Source: Bacillus luti (GTDB lineage Bacteria; Bacillota; Bacilli; Bacillales; Bacillaceae_G). From it: a stretch of DNA of 64,000 nt. A program made the translations under genes and the position numbers. Each line of letters opens with the position of its first letter. Position 1 is the stretch's first letter. Below the pieces are notes generated by a model. The model searched no databases, was not told the origin of the DNA, and worked only from the letters and a program-made list of their open reading frames with translations. The stretch covers positions 124,001 through 188,000 of the forward strand of contig NZ_MACI01000093.1 in assembly GCF_001884105.1 (NCBI RefSeq), in the 5' to 3' direction. Below, piece after piece: positions 36,007 to 44,304 of this stretch.

Positions 36007-36564
36007 ATGATTTCAGTAAACGATTTTCGTACAGGTTTAACAATTTCAGTGGATAATGCCCTTTGGCAAGTACTTGATTTCCAACACGTAAAGCCAGGTA
36101 AAGGTGCTGCTTTCGTTCGTTCGAAACTACGTAACATTCGCACAGGTTCTGTTCAAGAGAAAACATTCCGTGCTGGTGAGAAAGTAGAAAAAGCACATAT
36201 CGAAAACCGTCGTATGCAATACTTATACGCGAGCGGTGAGGCTCACGTATTTATGGATAACGGAACTTATGAGCAAATCGAACTTGGTGAAAACCAAATC
36301 GAGCGCGAGCTTAAATTCCTAAAAGAAAACATGGAAGTAGCAATTATGACTTACCAAGGCGAAGTACTTGGTGTTGAACTTCCAAATACTGTTGAATTAC
36401 AAGTGGCAGAAACAGAGCCTGGTATTAAAGGTGATACAGCTTCTAACGTAACAAAACCAGCTAAATTAGAAACTGGTCTTGTTGTACAAGTACCAATCTT
36501 CATTAACGAAGGCGAAATGCTTATCATCAACACTGGTGAAGGTAAATACGTTTCTCGTGCATAG
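36007..36564 (+). CDS. efp: Elongation factor P
   Basis: A 185-residue translation factor that relieves ribosome stalling at polyproline. K32 in PGKGAAF is the site modified in Bacillus. Three barrel domains fit the full length. AGGAGG precedes the ATG, and a strong terminator follows. Confidence 0.96.
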   Translation: MISVNDFRTGLTISVDNALWQVLDFQHVKPGKGAAFVRSKLRNIRTGSVQEKTFRAGEKVEKAHIENRRMQYLYASGEAHVFMDNGTYEQIELGENQIERELKFLKENMEVAIMTYQGEVLGVELPNTVELQVAETEPGIKGDTASNVTKPAKLETGLVVQVPIFINEGEMLIINTGEGKYVSRA

Positions 36565-36565
36565 T

Positions 36566-36600
36566 AAAAAAGCACTCGTGATTATCACGAGTGCTTTTTT
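36566..36600. terminator. Bidirectional terminator after efp
   Basis: A 16-bp perfect stem, AAAAAAGCACTCGTGA / TCACGAGTGCTTTTTT, with a 3-base loop. Confidence 0.9.
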
Positions 36601-36921
36601 TTATAGGAAATAGGGAAGGTAGTAAATCGCGGTGACAACAAAGCTAATTAAAACAAGTGAAAGAGTACCCGCTATATATGGTGTGAAAACGAATTGAAAT
36701 GGTTTTATTTCACCAGTCTCAACGCCAGTTAATGTTTTATTTATTGTGTGATCCATGTTGTTATTTCTATAGTTACTCATAATAATTAACCATGTAATTG
36801 CAAATATTGCTAAACTACCAAGGAAAAAGGTATCCATAAATGACCAACCGACCAATATTGAAAAAAGATAAATAAGAGCTAATTCTACTACAATCGTTAA
36901 ACTAATTTTTAATGCCTTCAT
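36601..36921 (-). CDS. Small polytopic membrane protein
   Basis: A 106-residue protein with hydrophobic segments about 8-28, 34-52 and 84-104. GAGGAGGAAGTAC precedes ATG 36921. It overlaps the 3' end of the degraded gene upstream by 20 bases, suggesting a former two-gene unit. I do not recognise the family. Confidence 0.65.
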   Translation of the reverse strand: MKALKISLTIVVELALIYLFSILVGWSFMDTFFLGSLAIFAITWLIIMSNYRNNNMDHTINKTLTGVETGEIKPFQFVFTPYIAGTLSLVLISFVVTAIYYLPYFL

Positions 36922-37288
36922 GTACTTCCTCCTCAATTTTTAATTCCAACCAATTTAAAAAATTATCGTGTGATACGACATGTAGTGCACAAGATGACTT
37001 TACTTTTTTCTCTAATGCATCTTGTTCATCCGAAAACTCGGCTTCCACATGCAATGAAGTATAAGGTAATTTCTCTTGTGCTTTTCAAGAACGAATACTA
37101 GTTTTAGCATCAGCGAATACGTATGTAAGTTGTAAGTCTAAAAATGCAATTGTAAAGATCTCTTTTTTTAACCTCCTCGTTATAGCCTTTTCCCCAGTAT
37201 GGATAGCCGAGTCAACTCCTGATGTGAGATTGCCTCTTCTCATTTGCATATCGTAAATCGAGTGGTAATACAGAGTAATATGCTGCAT
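36902..37288 (-). pseudogene. Gene interrupted by an in-frame stop
   Basis: From ATG 37288 the minus frame runs 67 codons (MQHITLYYHSIYDMQ... to AKTSIRS) to TGA at 37085-37087. The same frame then stays open for another 60 codons (KAQEKLPYTSLHVEAEFSDE... KIEEEVHEGIKN) to TAG at 36902-36904. The second part has no good start, so the two look like one roughly 128-residue gene with a nonsense mutation. Family not recognised. Confidence 0.5.
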
Positions 37289-37480
37289 TGTTTATAATCT
37301 CTTTTGTTATTAAATATACCATAAAATACCACTTGATAATAAGAATATTCAGATAGAAAGAGGGTGGTAGAGAAAAATTATGTTTTTACTTCTGAAATAG
37401 ACAACCCCTGCATATGGTTGTACAAATATATTCTTTTTTGGAATGTAGAATTCGTAACCGTTACGGGAGAAGGTGGGAGA

Positions 37481-37762
37481 ATGAAACAGTGGCTAGCGGC
37501 AATGGAAACATCTGTGCTTGTAATGGGATTACTTCGGTTGTTTTCAGGTAGCGCGGAAATATTCGCCGCTTTGCTTATGCTTTATGTGAATGATGCGAAG
37601 AAAGCATTGTTTATAAATGGTATGTTGGCGTTTGTTGGGCCGACCGTATTAATTTTAACGATGACAATTGGGATAGCGAGTGTAGCAAGTGAGATTTCTT
37701 TCTTAAAACTCTTTTTTCTAGCACTTGGAATTGGCTGTATTTTTATCGCGTTGTTGAAATAA
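37481..37762 (+). CDS. yqhV: DUF2619 membrane protein YqhV
   Basis: A 93-residue protein with three hydrophobic segments, the same length as B. subtilis YqhV and in the same place before spoIIIAA. AAGGTGGGAGA precedes ATG 37481. Function unknown. Confidence 0.85.
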   Translation: MKQWLAAMETSVLVMGLLRLFSGSAEIFAALLMLYVNDAKKALFINGMLAFVGPTVLILTMTIGIASVASEISFLKLFFLALGIGCIFIALLK

Positions 37763-37790
37763 GTAAGCCAGGTATAGTGGGGAGAAGCAT

Positions 37791-38717
37791 ATGAAAGAAG
37801 TATTAGAGGTTTTACCGAAGACGATGAAACAGTTAGTGGAAGGGTGTAAGCAATATGATACTTTAGAGGAAATTCGGGTTCGAATTGGAAAACCGCTAGA
37901 GTGTATTGCACATGGAGAGGTATTTTTTTATGACTATATCACTACAGCAGAAGATGCTATTTACTTATTGAATAAGTTAAGTCAATTCTCGATTTATACG
38001 ATGGAAGAGGAATTGAAACGAGGATATGTAACGCTTCGAGGGGGACATAGAATTGGTCTAGCTGGAAAAGTCATTACAGAAAAAAGCGCAGTGAAAATGA
38101 TTCGTGATGTCTCTTCATTTAATATTCGTATTGCTCGTCAAAAAATAGGAATAGCTGAGCCACTTTTGCCGTATTTGTATGAAGCAAGATGGTTAAACAC
38201 AATGGTAATTGGCCCACCGCAAACAGGGAAAACGACACTGTTAAGAGATGTAGCACGCTGCATGAGTCAAGGGGTAAGTGCCTCGGACATCCCTTCTTGT
38301 AAAGTGGGAATTGTTGATGAGCGGTCAGAAATTGCTGGCTGTGTGAAAGGAATCCCTCAGTATGAATTTGGCACACGAGTAGATGTGCTAGACGCATGTC
38401 CAAAGGCTGAAGGCATGATGATGATGATTCGTTCTATGAGCCCTGATATTTTAATTGTGGATGAAATTGGCCGTAAAGAAGATAGTGAAGCGATTATGGA
38501 GGCGGTGCATGCAGGGGTTCAGCTTTTCATAAGTGCACATGGATTCTCCTATGAAGATGTTGTGAAGCGGCCATCGCTACAGGCGGTGCTGGAACTGGGT
38601 GTATTTGATAGGTTTGTGGAACTGTCAAAAGCAAGAGGTCCAGGGACAGTTATGCAAGTGAAAGATAGAGATGGAAAACCAGTACTATCAAATAGAAAGG
38701 CTGGGGGCGTATGGTGA
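37791..38717 (+). CDS. spoIIIAA: Stage III sporulation ATPase SpoIIIAA
   Basis: A 308-residue secretion-type ATPase with Walker A GPPQTGKTT (141-149) and Walker B ILIVDEIGR. It is made in the mother cell and is thought to power the SpoIIIA-SpoIIQ channel connecting mother cell and forespore. First of eight genes. In B. subtilis a sigma-E promoter precedes it; the gap to yqhV is only 28 bases and I could not identify the elements. Confidence 0.95.
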   Translation: MKEVLEVLPKTMKQLVEGCKQYDTLEEIRVRIGKPLECIAHGEVFFYDYITTAEDAIYLLNKLSQFSIYTMEEELKRGYVTLRGGHRIGLAGKVITEKSAVKMIRDVSSFNIRIARQKIGIAEPLLPYLYEARWLNTMVIGPPQTGKTTLLRDVARCMSQGVSASDIPSCKVGIVDERSEIAGCVKGIPQYEFGTRVDVLDACPKAEGMMMMIRSMSPDILIVDEIGRKEDSEAIMEAVHAGVQLFISAHGFSYEDVVKRPSLQAVLELGVFDRFVELSKARGPGTVMQVKDRDGKPVLSNRKAGGVW

Positions 38718-39226
38718 AAATAATTGGTGCAGTGTTAATAGTTGCAGTTAGCACCTTTTTCGGTTTTTCATACGCTAAGAGGTACAGTGAGAGACCGAGG
38801 CAACTTAGATTGTTAAAAGCGGCACTTCAATCACTAGAAGCAGAAATTATGTACGGGCACACACCTTTATCCGAAGCCGCTGAGCGATTAGTTAAACAAA
38901 TGCCGAAGCCACTAAATTGGATATTTCAAAGTTTCGCTCAAAAATTAGAGAACGGAGAACAAACAGTAAGAGAAGCTTGGATAGATAGTTTGAAAGAGAA
39001 CTGGAAGTTAACAGCATTTCAACAAACTGAGTATGAAATACTGCAGCAATTTGGTGAAACGCTCGGACAACATGATCGCGACTCTCAACAAAAACATATT
39101 CGCTTATGTATTACACATTTGGAGAGAGAAGAAGGAGAAGCGAAAGCATTACAACTGCAATATGAAAAAATGATTAAGAGTTTAGGAGTACTAGCAGGAC
39201 TACTTATCGTAATTTTACTGCTATAG
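38711..39226 (+). CDS. spoIIIAB: Stage III sporulation protein SpoIIIAB
   Basis: A 171-residue protein with N- and C-terminal membrane helices (1-17 and about 155-170) and a helical middle of the GspF-like type. It overlaps spoIIIAA by seven bases. Confidence 0.92.
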   Translation: MVKIIGAVLIVAVSTFFGFSYAKRYSERPRQLRLLKAALQSLEAEIMYGHTPLSEAAERLVKQMPKPLNWIFQSFAQKLENGEQTVREAWIDSLKENWKLTAFQQTEYEILQQFGETLGQHDRDSQQKHIRLCITHLEREEGEAKALQLQYEKMIKSLGVLAGLLIVILLL

Positions 39227-39240
39227 GAGGGAGAAAGGCG

Positions 39241-39444
39241 ATGTCCATTGATGTTGGATTAATATTTCAAATCGCCGGAATCGGCATTGTTTTAGCTTTC
39301 ATTCATACCGTACTAAAAGAATTAAAGCGTGAGGATATTGCAAATTGGGTTATCCTTGTCGGTTTTGTCGTTATTTTATTTCATGTTGCATTTTTAATTA
39401 ATACGCTATTCGACAAGATTAAAAGTGTCTTTCTCTTCCAGTAA
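39241..39444 (+). CDS. spoIIIAC: Stage III sporulation protein SpoIIIAC
   Basis: A 67-residue, two-helix membrane protein (MSIDVGLIFQIAGIGIVLAF...). AGGAGGGAG precedes the ATG. Part of the SpoIIIA channel. Confidence 0.92.
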   Translation: MSIDVGLIFQIAGIGIVLAFIHTVLKELKREDIANWVILVGFVVILFHVAFLINTLFDKIKSVFLFQ

Positions 39445-39458
39445 AGGAGGCGGTTCGA

Positions 39459-39851
39459 ATCGAAATTATACAAATTGTCGGATTAGGCCTCGTTGCTACG
39501 TTTTTAGCAGCTGTTTTAAATCAGCATAAATCTAGTATTACATCATTATTTATTGTGTTTGTAGGCAGTGTAATGTTTCTTCTTTTAATCGATCAAATTC
39601 ACGCTATTTTACAAATGATTGAGAGAGTAGCCAGTGAAGCGAAAGTTAGCAACGTATATGTAGAAACGTTATTAAAAATTATTGGGATTGCTTATATTGC
39701 CGAGTTTGGAGCGCAAATTACAAAGGATGCAGGGCAAGGTGCCATCGCTTCGAAAATTGAATTAGCTGGAAAAATCTTAATTCTCGTAATGGCAATTCCT
39801 ATTTTGACGGTTGTAATTGAAACTATTCTCGGATTTTTACCGACGGGATAA
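39459..39851 (+). CDS. spoIIIAD: Stage III sporulation protein SpoIIIAD, non-standard start codon
   Basis: A polytopic membrane protein homologous to SpoIIIAC plus a C-terminal extension. VYVETLLKIIGIAYIAEFGAQ and KDAGQGAIASKIELAGK are the family core. AAAGGAGG is at 39443-39450, but no ATG, GTG or TTG lies in frame near it. The frame reads cga-atc-gaa-att-ata-caa, so ATC 39459 (spacing 8) is the best start, giving 130 residues, close to the 133 of B. subtilis. Using the first in-frame ATG (39555) would remove the first membrane helix. Confidence 0.85.
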   Translation: MEIIQIVGLGLVATFLAAVLNQHKSSITSLFIVFVGSVMFLLLIDQIHAILQMIERVASEAKVSNVYVETLLKIIGIAYIAEFGAQITKDAGQGAIASKIELAGKILILVMAIPILTVVIETILGFLPTG

Positions 39852-39861
39852 GGGGGAGTGA

Positions 39862-41034
39862 ATGTTGAGGAGGTTTGGAGCTAAGCTGCTATTTGCTTGC
39901 TTCCTTTTCTTTTCTTTACCAGTTGTTGTACAAGCTTCTCCTGTAGAAACAAACGTCGTTGATCAACAATTGGATAAGCTCGGAATTGAAGATGTGAAGC
40001 AATTTTGGGACGGGCTTGTTACAAAATATGGAGGCTACTTACCAGAGAGTCAAAAAGGAAGTTTTATGGAGTTTGTAAAGGGAGAAAAAGAATTCTCTAT
40101 AAAAGAGTGGATGATAGGTTTATTAAAATATTTATTTCACGAGCTTGTTGCAAACGGAAAGCTACTTGGAACGCTCATTATGCTCACAATTTTTAGTGCA
40201 CTGTTGCAATCATTGCAATCTGCTTTTTCAAAGAGTAGTGTAAGTAAAATTGCTGATGCAGTTGTATATATGGTGCTTATTATTTTCGCTTTAAATAGTT
40301 TTTATGTCGTTATGACATATGCAAGAGAAACGATACAAACAATGGTAGATTTCATACTAGCACTATTACCAATTTTGCTTGCGCTCATAGCAACCGGGGG
40401 CGGTGTTGTATCTGTATCGTTTTTTCATCCGATTATCATTTTCTTGATGAATACAAGTGGGCTTCTTATGAATTATATTGTTCTACCACTTTTATTACTT
40501 GCAACGATATTAAGTATTGTAAGTACGATGAGTGATCAATATAAAGTTACGAAATTGTCCAAGCTTTTGCAAAACGTTAGTGTCGGGATTATCGGTATCT
40601 TTTTAACGATTTTTTTGGGGGTATTATCTGTACAAGGAACAGCGACAGCTGTTGCTGATGGGATAGCGGTGAAAACTGCTAAATTTGTAACAGGGAACTT
40701 TATTCCTGTAGTAGGAAGGATGTTTACAGAGGCGGCGGATACTGTTATTAGTGCGTCAGGATTATTAAAAAACACAGTCGGAATTATCGGGCTCGTCATT
40801 CTATGCTTAATTGTCGCTTTTCCAGCGATTCAAATCTTTTGTATTGCGTTTATTTATAAGTTCGCAGCAGCAGTATTGCAACCAGTTGGAGGCGGAGCGA
40901 TTATTCAATGTTTAGATATCATTGGACGGAGCATCATTTACGTATTTGCTTGCTTAGCTATCGTATCATTTATGTTCTTTTTAAGTATCACAATTATTAT
41001 TGCTGCGGGGAACATTACACTTATGATGCGGTAG
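39862..41034 (+). CDS. spoIIIAE: Stage III sporulation protein SpoIIIAE
   Basis: A 390-residue protein with an N-terminal signal (cut near VQAS, residue about 25) and several C-terminal membrane segments. GGGGGAG precedes ATG 39862. Predicted SpoIIIA channel component. Confidence 0.93.
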   Translation: MLRRFGAKLLFACFLFFSLPVVVQASPVETNVVDQQLDKLGIEDVKQFWDGLVTKYGGYLPESQKGSFMEFVKGEKEFSIKEWMIGLLKYLFHELVANGKLLGTLIMLTIFSALLQSLQSAFSKSSVSKIADAVVYMVLIIFALNSFYVVMTYARETIQTMVDFILALLPILLALIATGGGVVSVSFFHPIIIFLMNTSGLLMNYIVLPLLLLATILSIVSTMSDQYKVTKLSKLLQNVSVGIIGIFLTIFLGVLSVQGTATAVADGIAVKTAKFVTGNFIPVVGRMFTEAADTVISASGLLKNTVGIIGLVILCLIVAFPAIQIFCIAFIYKFAAAVLQPVGGGAIIQCLDIIGRSIIYVFACLAIVSFMFFLSITIIIAAGNITLMMR

Positions 41035-41046
41035 GGGGTGGAGAGT

Positions 41047-41679
41047 ATGCAATTTGTTACAGAATGGATTAGAAATATTATCGTTTTTTTACTCTTAGCG
41101 ACAATGCTTCATCTTATTCTTCCAAATTCCAATTTGCAAAAGTACGTTAAATTCGTTGTAAGTCTATTATTAGTTGTTTTAATTTTAACGCCCCTTTTTA
41201 AACTATTGCAAACAGATGTAAATGAAGTAATCGCAAATTTTAATGAAGAAAAGTACGTGGCAGAAGGATCTGTAAAAAATTCAATAGATTCGAAGAAAAA
41301 AGAAATACAAGCTCTAACACGTGCATATAGTTTAGAAGAGATGGCTACCAAAATGAAAAAAGAAGTAGGAAAAGAATTTGAGAAAAAGTATGGTATGGCA
41401 GTCTCTGAAATACAAATAGTCGCAGCGGAAAGTGCAGCGGAAGTAAAGTCAGCGAAAGATATTCAATCTGTTGTTGTGACGTTGAAAGAAAAAGAACGTA
41501 GTAAAAATGATGCAATTGAAACAGTAAAGCCAGTTGAAATTAACACGAAAGAACCTCCGAAAAAAGTAGAAGAAACGAATGTAGAAATGAAAGATTTCTT
41601 TTCAAGCAGGTGGCAACTAGAGAATAAACAAATCCAAGTTCAAATGGAAGGGAGGACAGGTAGAGTAAATGGACAATAA
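41047..41679 (+). CDS. spoIIIAF: Stage III sporulation protein SpoIIIAF
   Basis: A 210-residue protein with two N-terminal membrane helices (about 8-28 and 34-53) and a soluble ring-building-type domain. ATG 41047 follows GGGGGTGGAG; an in-frame GTG at 41038 is inside that site. It overlaps spoIIIAG by 11 bases. Confidence 0.92.
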   Translation: MQFVTEWIRNIIVFLLLATMLHLILPNSNLQKYVKFVVSLLLVVLILTPLFKLLQTDVNEVIANFNEEKYVAEGSVKNSIDSKKKEIQALTRAYSLEEMATKMKKEVGKEFEKKYGMAVSEIQIVAAESAAEVKSAKDIQSVVVTLKEKERSKNDAIETVKPVEINTKEPPKKVEETNVEMKDFFSSRWQLENKQIQVQMEGRTGRVNGQ

Positions 41680-42331
41680 AGATAAAAATTCGAAGTTCTC
41701 ATTTTTTCGAAACTTATTGAATGGGGATGAAAAAGAAAGCAATGAGAAGGGAAAAAAGGTGACACCTAAGTTTTTACTTGTCCTACTCATACTTGGAATT
41801 TTGCTTATGTTTTCTAGTAGTTTATTTTCAAGTAAAAAAGAAGAAGTACCTGTATTTAAAGAACAAAAAACTCAAAATCAAGAAAAAGATGTACCAACTT
41901 TCGGACAAAAAAATAACGATAGTATGTCAAATGTAGAAAAGTATGAAAAAGCGTATGAACAAGAATTAAAAGCAGCTTTAGAAGAAATAGCAGGAGTAAA
42001 AGATGTAACGATTAAAGTGAATTTGGATTCATCAGAAGAAAAAATATTAGAGAAAAATACAGTGAAACGTTCACAAACAACAGGTGAAACAGATAAGGCA
42101 GGCGGCAAGAGGGAAGTAGAGGACGAGTCTCTTGATGAAAAGACAGTCATTATACGTGAAGGGGATAAAGAAACTCCCGTTGTTTTACGAACAGAGAAAC
42201 CGAAAGTGCGAGGTGTCCTTGTCGTAGCAAAGGGAGTGGATAACATACAAGTTAAAGCGATGGTAAAAGAAGCTGTCATACGGCTGCTAGATGTACCAGC
42301 TCATCGCGTTTCAGTATCACCGAAAAATTGA
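41669..42331 (+). CDS. spoIIIAG: Stage III sporulation protein SpoIIIAG
   Basis: A 220-residue protein with one membrane helix (about 35-52) and an extracellular domain that forms a large ring in B. subtilis. YEQELKAALEEIAGVKDVTIKVNLDSSEEKI is the ring-building fold region. Confidence 0.93.
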   Translation: MDNKDKNSKFSFFRNLLNGDEKESNEKGKKVTPKFLLVLLILGILLMFSSSLFSSKKEEVPVFKEQKTQNQEKDVPTFGQKNNDSMSNVEKYEKAYEQELKAALEEIAGVKDVTIKVNLDSSEEKILEKNTVKRSQTTGETDKAGGKREVEDESLDEKTVIIREGDKETPVVLRTEKPKVRGVLVVAKGVDNIQVKAMVKEAVIRLLDVPAHRVSVSPKN

Positions 42332-42346
42332 TAGGGAGGAAATAAA

Positions 42347-43018
42347 GTGTTAAAAAAACAAACGGTTTGGTTATTAACGATGTTAAGTTTGGTGGTTGTA
42401 CTATCTGTTTATTACGTAACAACTCCTGACAAAATGAATACAGCATCGCCGACAACAGGTGAAAAGATTGGACAAGAAAAACAAGGTACTGATAAAGCAG
42501 TAACAAATGAAACGCCAAGCAAAGAAACAACAAAAGAATCTTCAAACAAAGAAAATACAAGTAAGGAAACACCAAATAAAGAAACAGATAAAGAAACAGA
42601 TAAAAAAGAGAGTGCCAAAAAAGAAACAAGTAAAAAAGAAGCTAACGTATCAGTTCAATCAAGTGATGAAAACTTCACAGCTTTACGCATGCAAATGGAT
42701 GATCAGAGAAGTGAACAAAAAGCAAGATTACAAGAAGTAATGAATTCATCAAAATCTTCAGCAACAGAAAAGAGTAAAGCAAAAGATAATTTTGATGCAA
42801 TTACTACAATGGAAACGAAACAAGAATTACTTGAAACAGTAATTAAGTCTCAAGGTGGATATAAAGATGCCCTTGTAAGAGCTGATGGAACTGACATTAG
42901 AGTAACTGTTAAAGCGGCAAAGCATTCACAAAAAGAAGCGAATAAAATTATACAGCTTGTAAGAAGTGAAGGCGGATCAAAAGATGTAGGTGTGAAATTT
43001 GATCCACCAGCAAAATAA
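42347..43018 (+). CDS. spoIIIAH: Stage III sporulation protein SpoIIIAH
   Basis: A 223-residue protein with an N-terminal membrane helix (5-24) and a YscJ/FliF-like domain (about 120-220) that binds forespore SpoIIQ across the intermembrane space. Between them is a Lys/Glu/Thr repeat linker with many KET/KES units (about 45-102). Start GTG 42347 behind GGGAGG. Last gene of the operon. Confidence 0.94.
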   Translation: MLKKQTVWLLTMLSLVVVLSVYYVTTPDKMNTASPTTGEKIGQEKQGTDKAVTNETPSKETTKESSNKENTSKETPNKETDKETDKKESAKKETSKKEANVSVQSSDENFTALRMQMDDQRSEQKARLQEVMNSSKSSATEKSKAKDNFDAITTMETKQELLETVIKSQGGYKDALVRADGTDIRVTVKAAKHSQKEANKIIQLVRSEGGSKDVGVKFDPPAK

Positions 43019-43027
43019 ATGGAATGT

Positions 43028-43055
43028 TAACCCGTGGGGAATTCCCCACGGGTTA
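43028..43055. terminator. Perfect 28-base palindrome after spoIIIAH
   Basis: TAACCCGTGGGGAA pairs with TTCCCCACGGGTTA with essentially no loop. It sits nine bases after the stop. The T run is poor, so it may be a terminator or an mRNA-stabilising hairpin. Confidence 0.6.
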
Positions 43056-43131
43056 TTAGCGATTGTATGCACGTGGTAGGAAGAAATAAAGTTTTATGTA
43101 CTTCAAAATAGTTAGATAAAAATAATAATAG

Positions 43132-43161
43132 AAAAAAGCTATCATTTTCGATAGCTTTTTT
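43132..43161. terminator. Bidirectional terminator
   Basis: The stem AAAAAAGCTATC / GATAGCTTTTTT overlaps the last codons of the convergent minus-strand small gene. Confidence 0.8.
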
Positions 43162-43336
43162 CTATATCATCTTTGAAGTTGTTTTTACTATGTTCAACTC
43201 GAAACGGAGAAATACGCTGTGAGTAAAAGATTAACGGTTCATGGTTGTGGTGATTACTTTTCCCAGATTTGACGTGGATGAAGAGAACAAATGCCCAGAC
43301 CATTACGGCAGGTAAGAAGAGAATGAGCCATATCAT
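43142..43336 (-). CDS. Small single-span membrane protein, 64 aa
   Basis: ATG 43336 follows GAGGTGTGGACAT on the minus strand. Residues 2-20 form a membrane helix (MIWLILFLPAVMVWAFVLFI) and the rest is polar with His/Lys (HVKSGKSNHHNHE). Ends inside the terminator at 43132. Function unknown. Confidence 0.6.
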   Translation of the reverse strand: MIWLILFLPAVMVWAFVLFIHVKSGKSNHHNHEPLIFYSQRISPFRVEHSKNNFKDDIEKSYRK

Positions 43337-43540
43337 ATGTCCACACCTCGATACAATATATTTTCTACACTTTGAACATACTATTTTTATATGAAGGAAC
43401 GATGAACGGTGTGTAAACAAAAAAATAATATTTGGTAAAAATATGTTATTGACTATAAATGAAGTGAAGAGTGGAGAGGGAATTGTATGTGTATTGTGTA
43501 GTATTTTTGAGAAGTAAGGAATGTTTTTTAGGAAGTGGTC

Positions 43541-43570
43541 TTGCCAATTTTGTGTGAAACTTGGTATTAT
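43541..43570 (+). promoter_or_regulatory. Candidate sigma-A promoter of accB-accC
   Basis: TTGCCA and TATTAT are 18 bases apart, about 230 bases before accB, with the palindrome at 43567 overlapping the -10 and start point. Confidence 0.5.
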
Positions 43571-43583
43571 TACTAGGTAATAA
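43567..43583. promoter_or_regulatory. FapR-like palindrome in front of accB
   Basis: TTATTACTAGGTAATAA has 7-bp perfect arms around a 3-base centre. The B. subtilis FapR site has the form TTAGTAC-N3-GTACTAA, so this differs by one symmetric substitution per arm. It overlaps the candidate promoter. Confidence 0.45.
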
Positions 43584-43799
43584 TTTTTTTGGTGGAATAA
43601 TATTTTTACAGGAGTTTCGATTTATTACAAAGAAAAATAAATTGGAATGTTTAAAAAATTTATCGTAAGATAGGAATAGTTAATATTTCTATTAGTAAAT
43701 GAAATGAATTATCTAATAGAATACATCGTATTTTTACAGCCAATCTAGTTTTAGTATCTGTAAAAACGGGACAAACAAGAGTATGGGAGTGGATTTTAC

Positions 43800-44288
43800 A
43801 TGTTTAAAATTCAAGAAGTTCGTGAATTAATTAAATTAATTGATAGCTCTAATATTGATGAATTTGAATACAAAAAAGACGGTACCACAATTAAAATGAA
43901 AAAGCGTGGTAATGAAGTTGTTGCGATGCAAGCACCTGTAGCAAAACAAGTTATGCAACCAGTGGCACCTGTTGAAGTAGAAACAACAGTGGCAGCAGCA
44001 CAAGTGGAAGCACCAAAACAAGAAGAGAAGAAAGCTATTCAAAATGAAAACCTACATAAAATTACATCACCGATGGTAGGTACATTCTATTCTTCTTCTT
44101 CGCCTGATACACCTGCATATGTAAGTGTAGGGGATAGAGTATCGAAAGATTCTATCGTATGCATTGTCGAGGCTATGAAATTATTTAACGAAATCGATGC
44201 TGATGTAGATGGCGAAATTGTTGAGATTCTTGTTAATAATGGACAGCTTGTTGAGTATGGACAACCGCTATTTCTTGTAAAAGCGTAA
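43800..44288 (+). CDS. accB: Biotin carboxyl carrier protein of acetyl-CoA carboxylase
   Basis: A 162-residue carrier. The biotinylated lysine is K127 in VEAMKLFNE; a Pro/Ala/Gln/Glu-rich linker at about 42-80 joins it to the N-terminal segment. It is followed by accC. Confidence 0.96.
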   Translation: MFKIQEVRELIKLIDSSNIDEFEYKKDGTTIKMKKRGNEVVAMQAPVAKQVMQPVAPVEVETTVAAAQVEAPKQEEKKAIQNENLHKITSPMVGTFYSSSSPDTPAYVSVGDRVSKDSIVCIVEAMKLFNEIDADVDGEIVEILVNNGQLVEYGQPLFLVKA

Positions 44289-44304
44289 TAAGGGAGTCTT
44301 TGTG

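Larger units (their letters stand above)
43337..43799. other. Long intergenic leader region before accB
   Basis: 463 AT-rich bases between the divergent 64-aa gene and accB. It holds the promoter and palindrome at 43541-43583. The remaining 200 bases before accB would be an untranslated leader; I recognise no riboswitch in it and no credible small ORF. Confidence 0.5.

Noticed and set aside
41878-42279. 133-codon minus-strand ORF inside spoIIIAG
   Set aside because: Shadow of a real gene; Ser/Thr-rich composition reflects the complement of Lys/Glu codons.
43028-43055. 28-base palindrome as an insertion or recombination site
   Set aside because: Its place right after the spoIIIA operon fits a terminator or 3' hairpin better.
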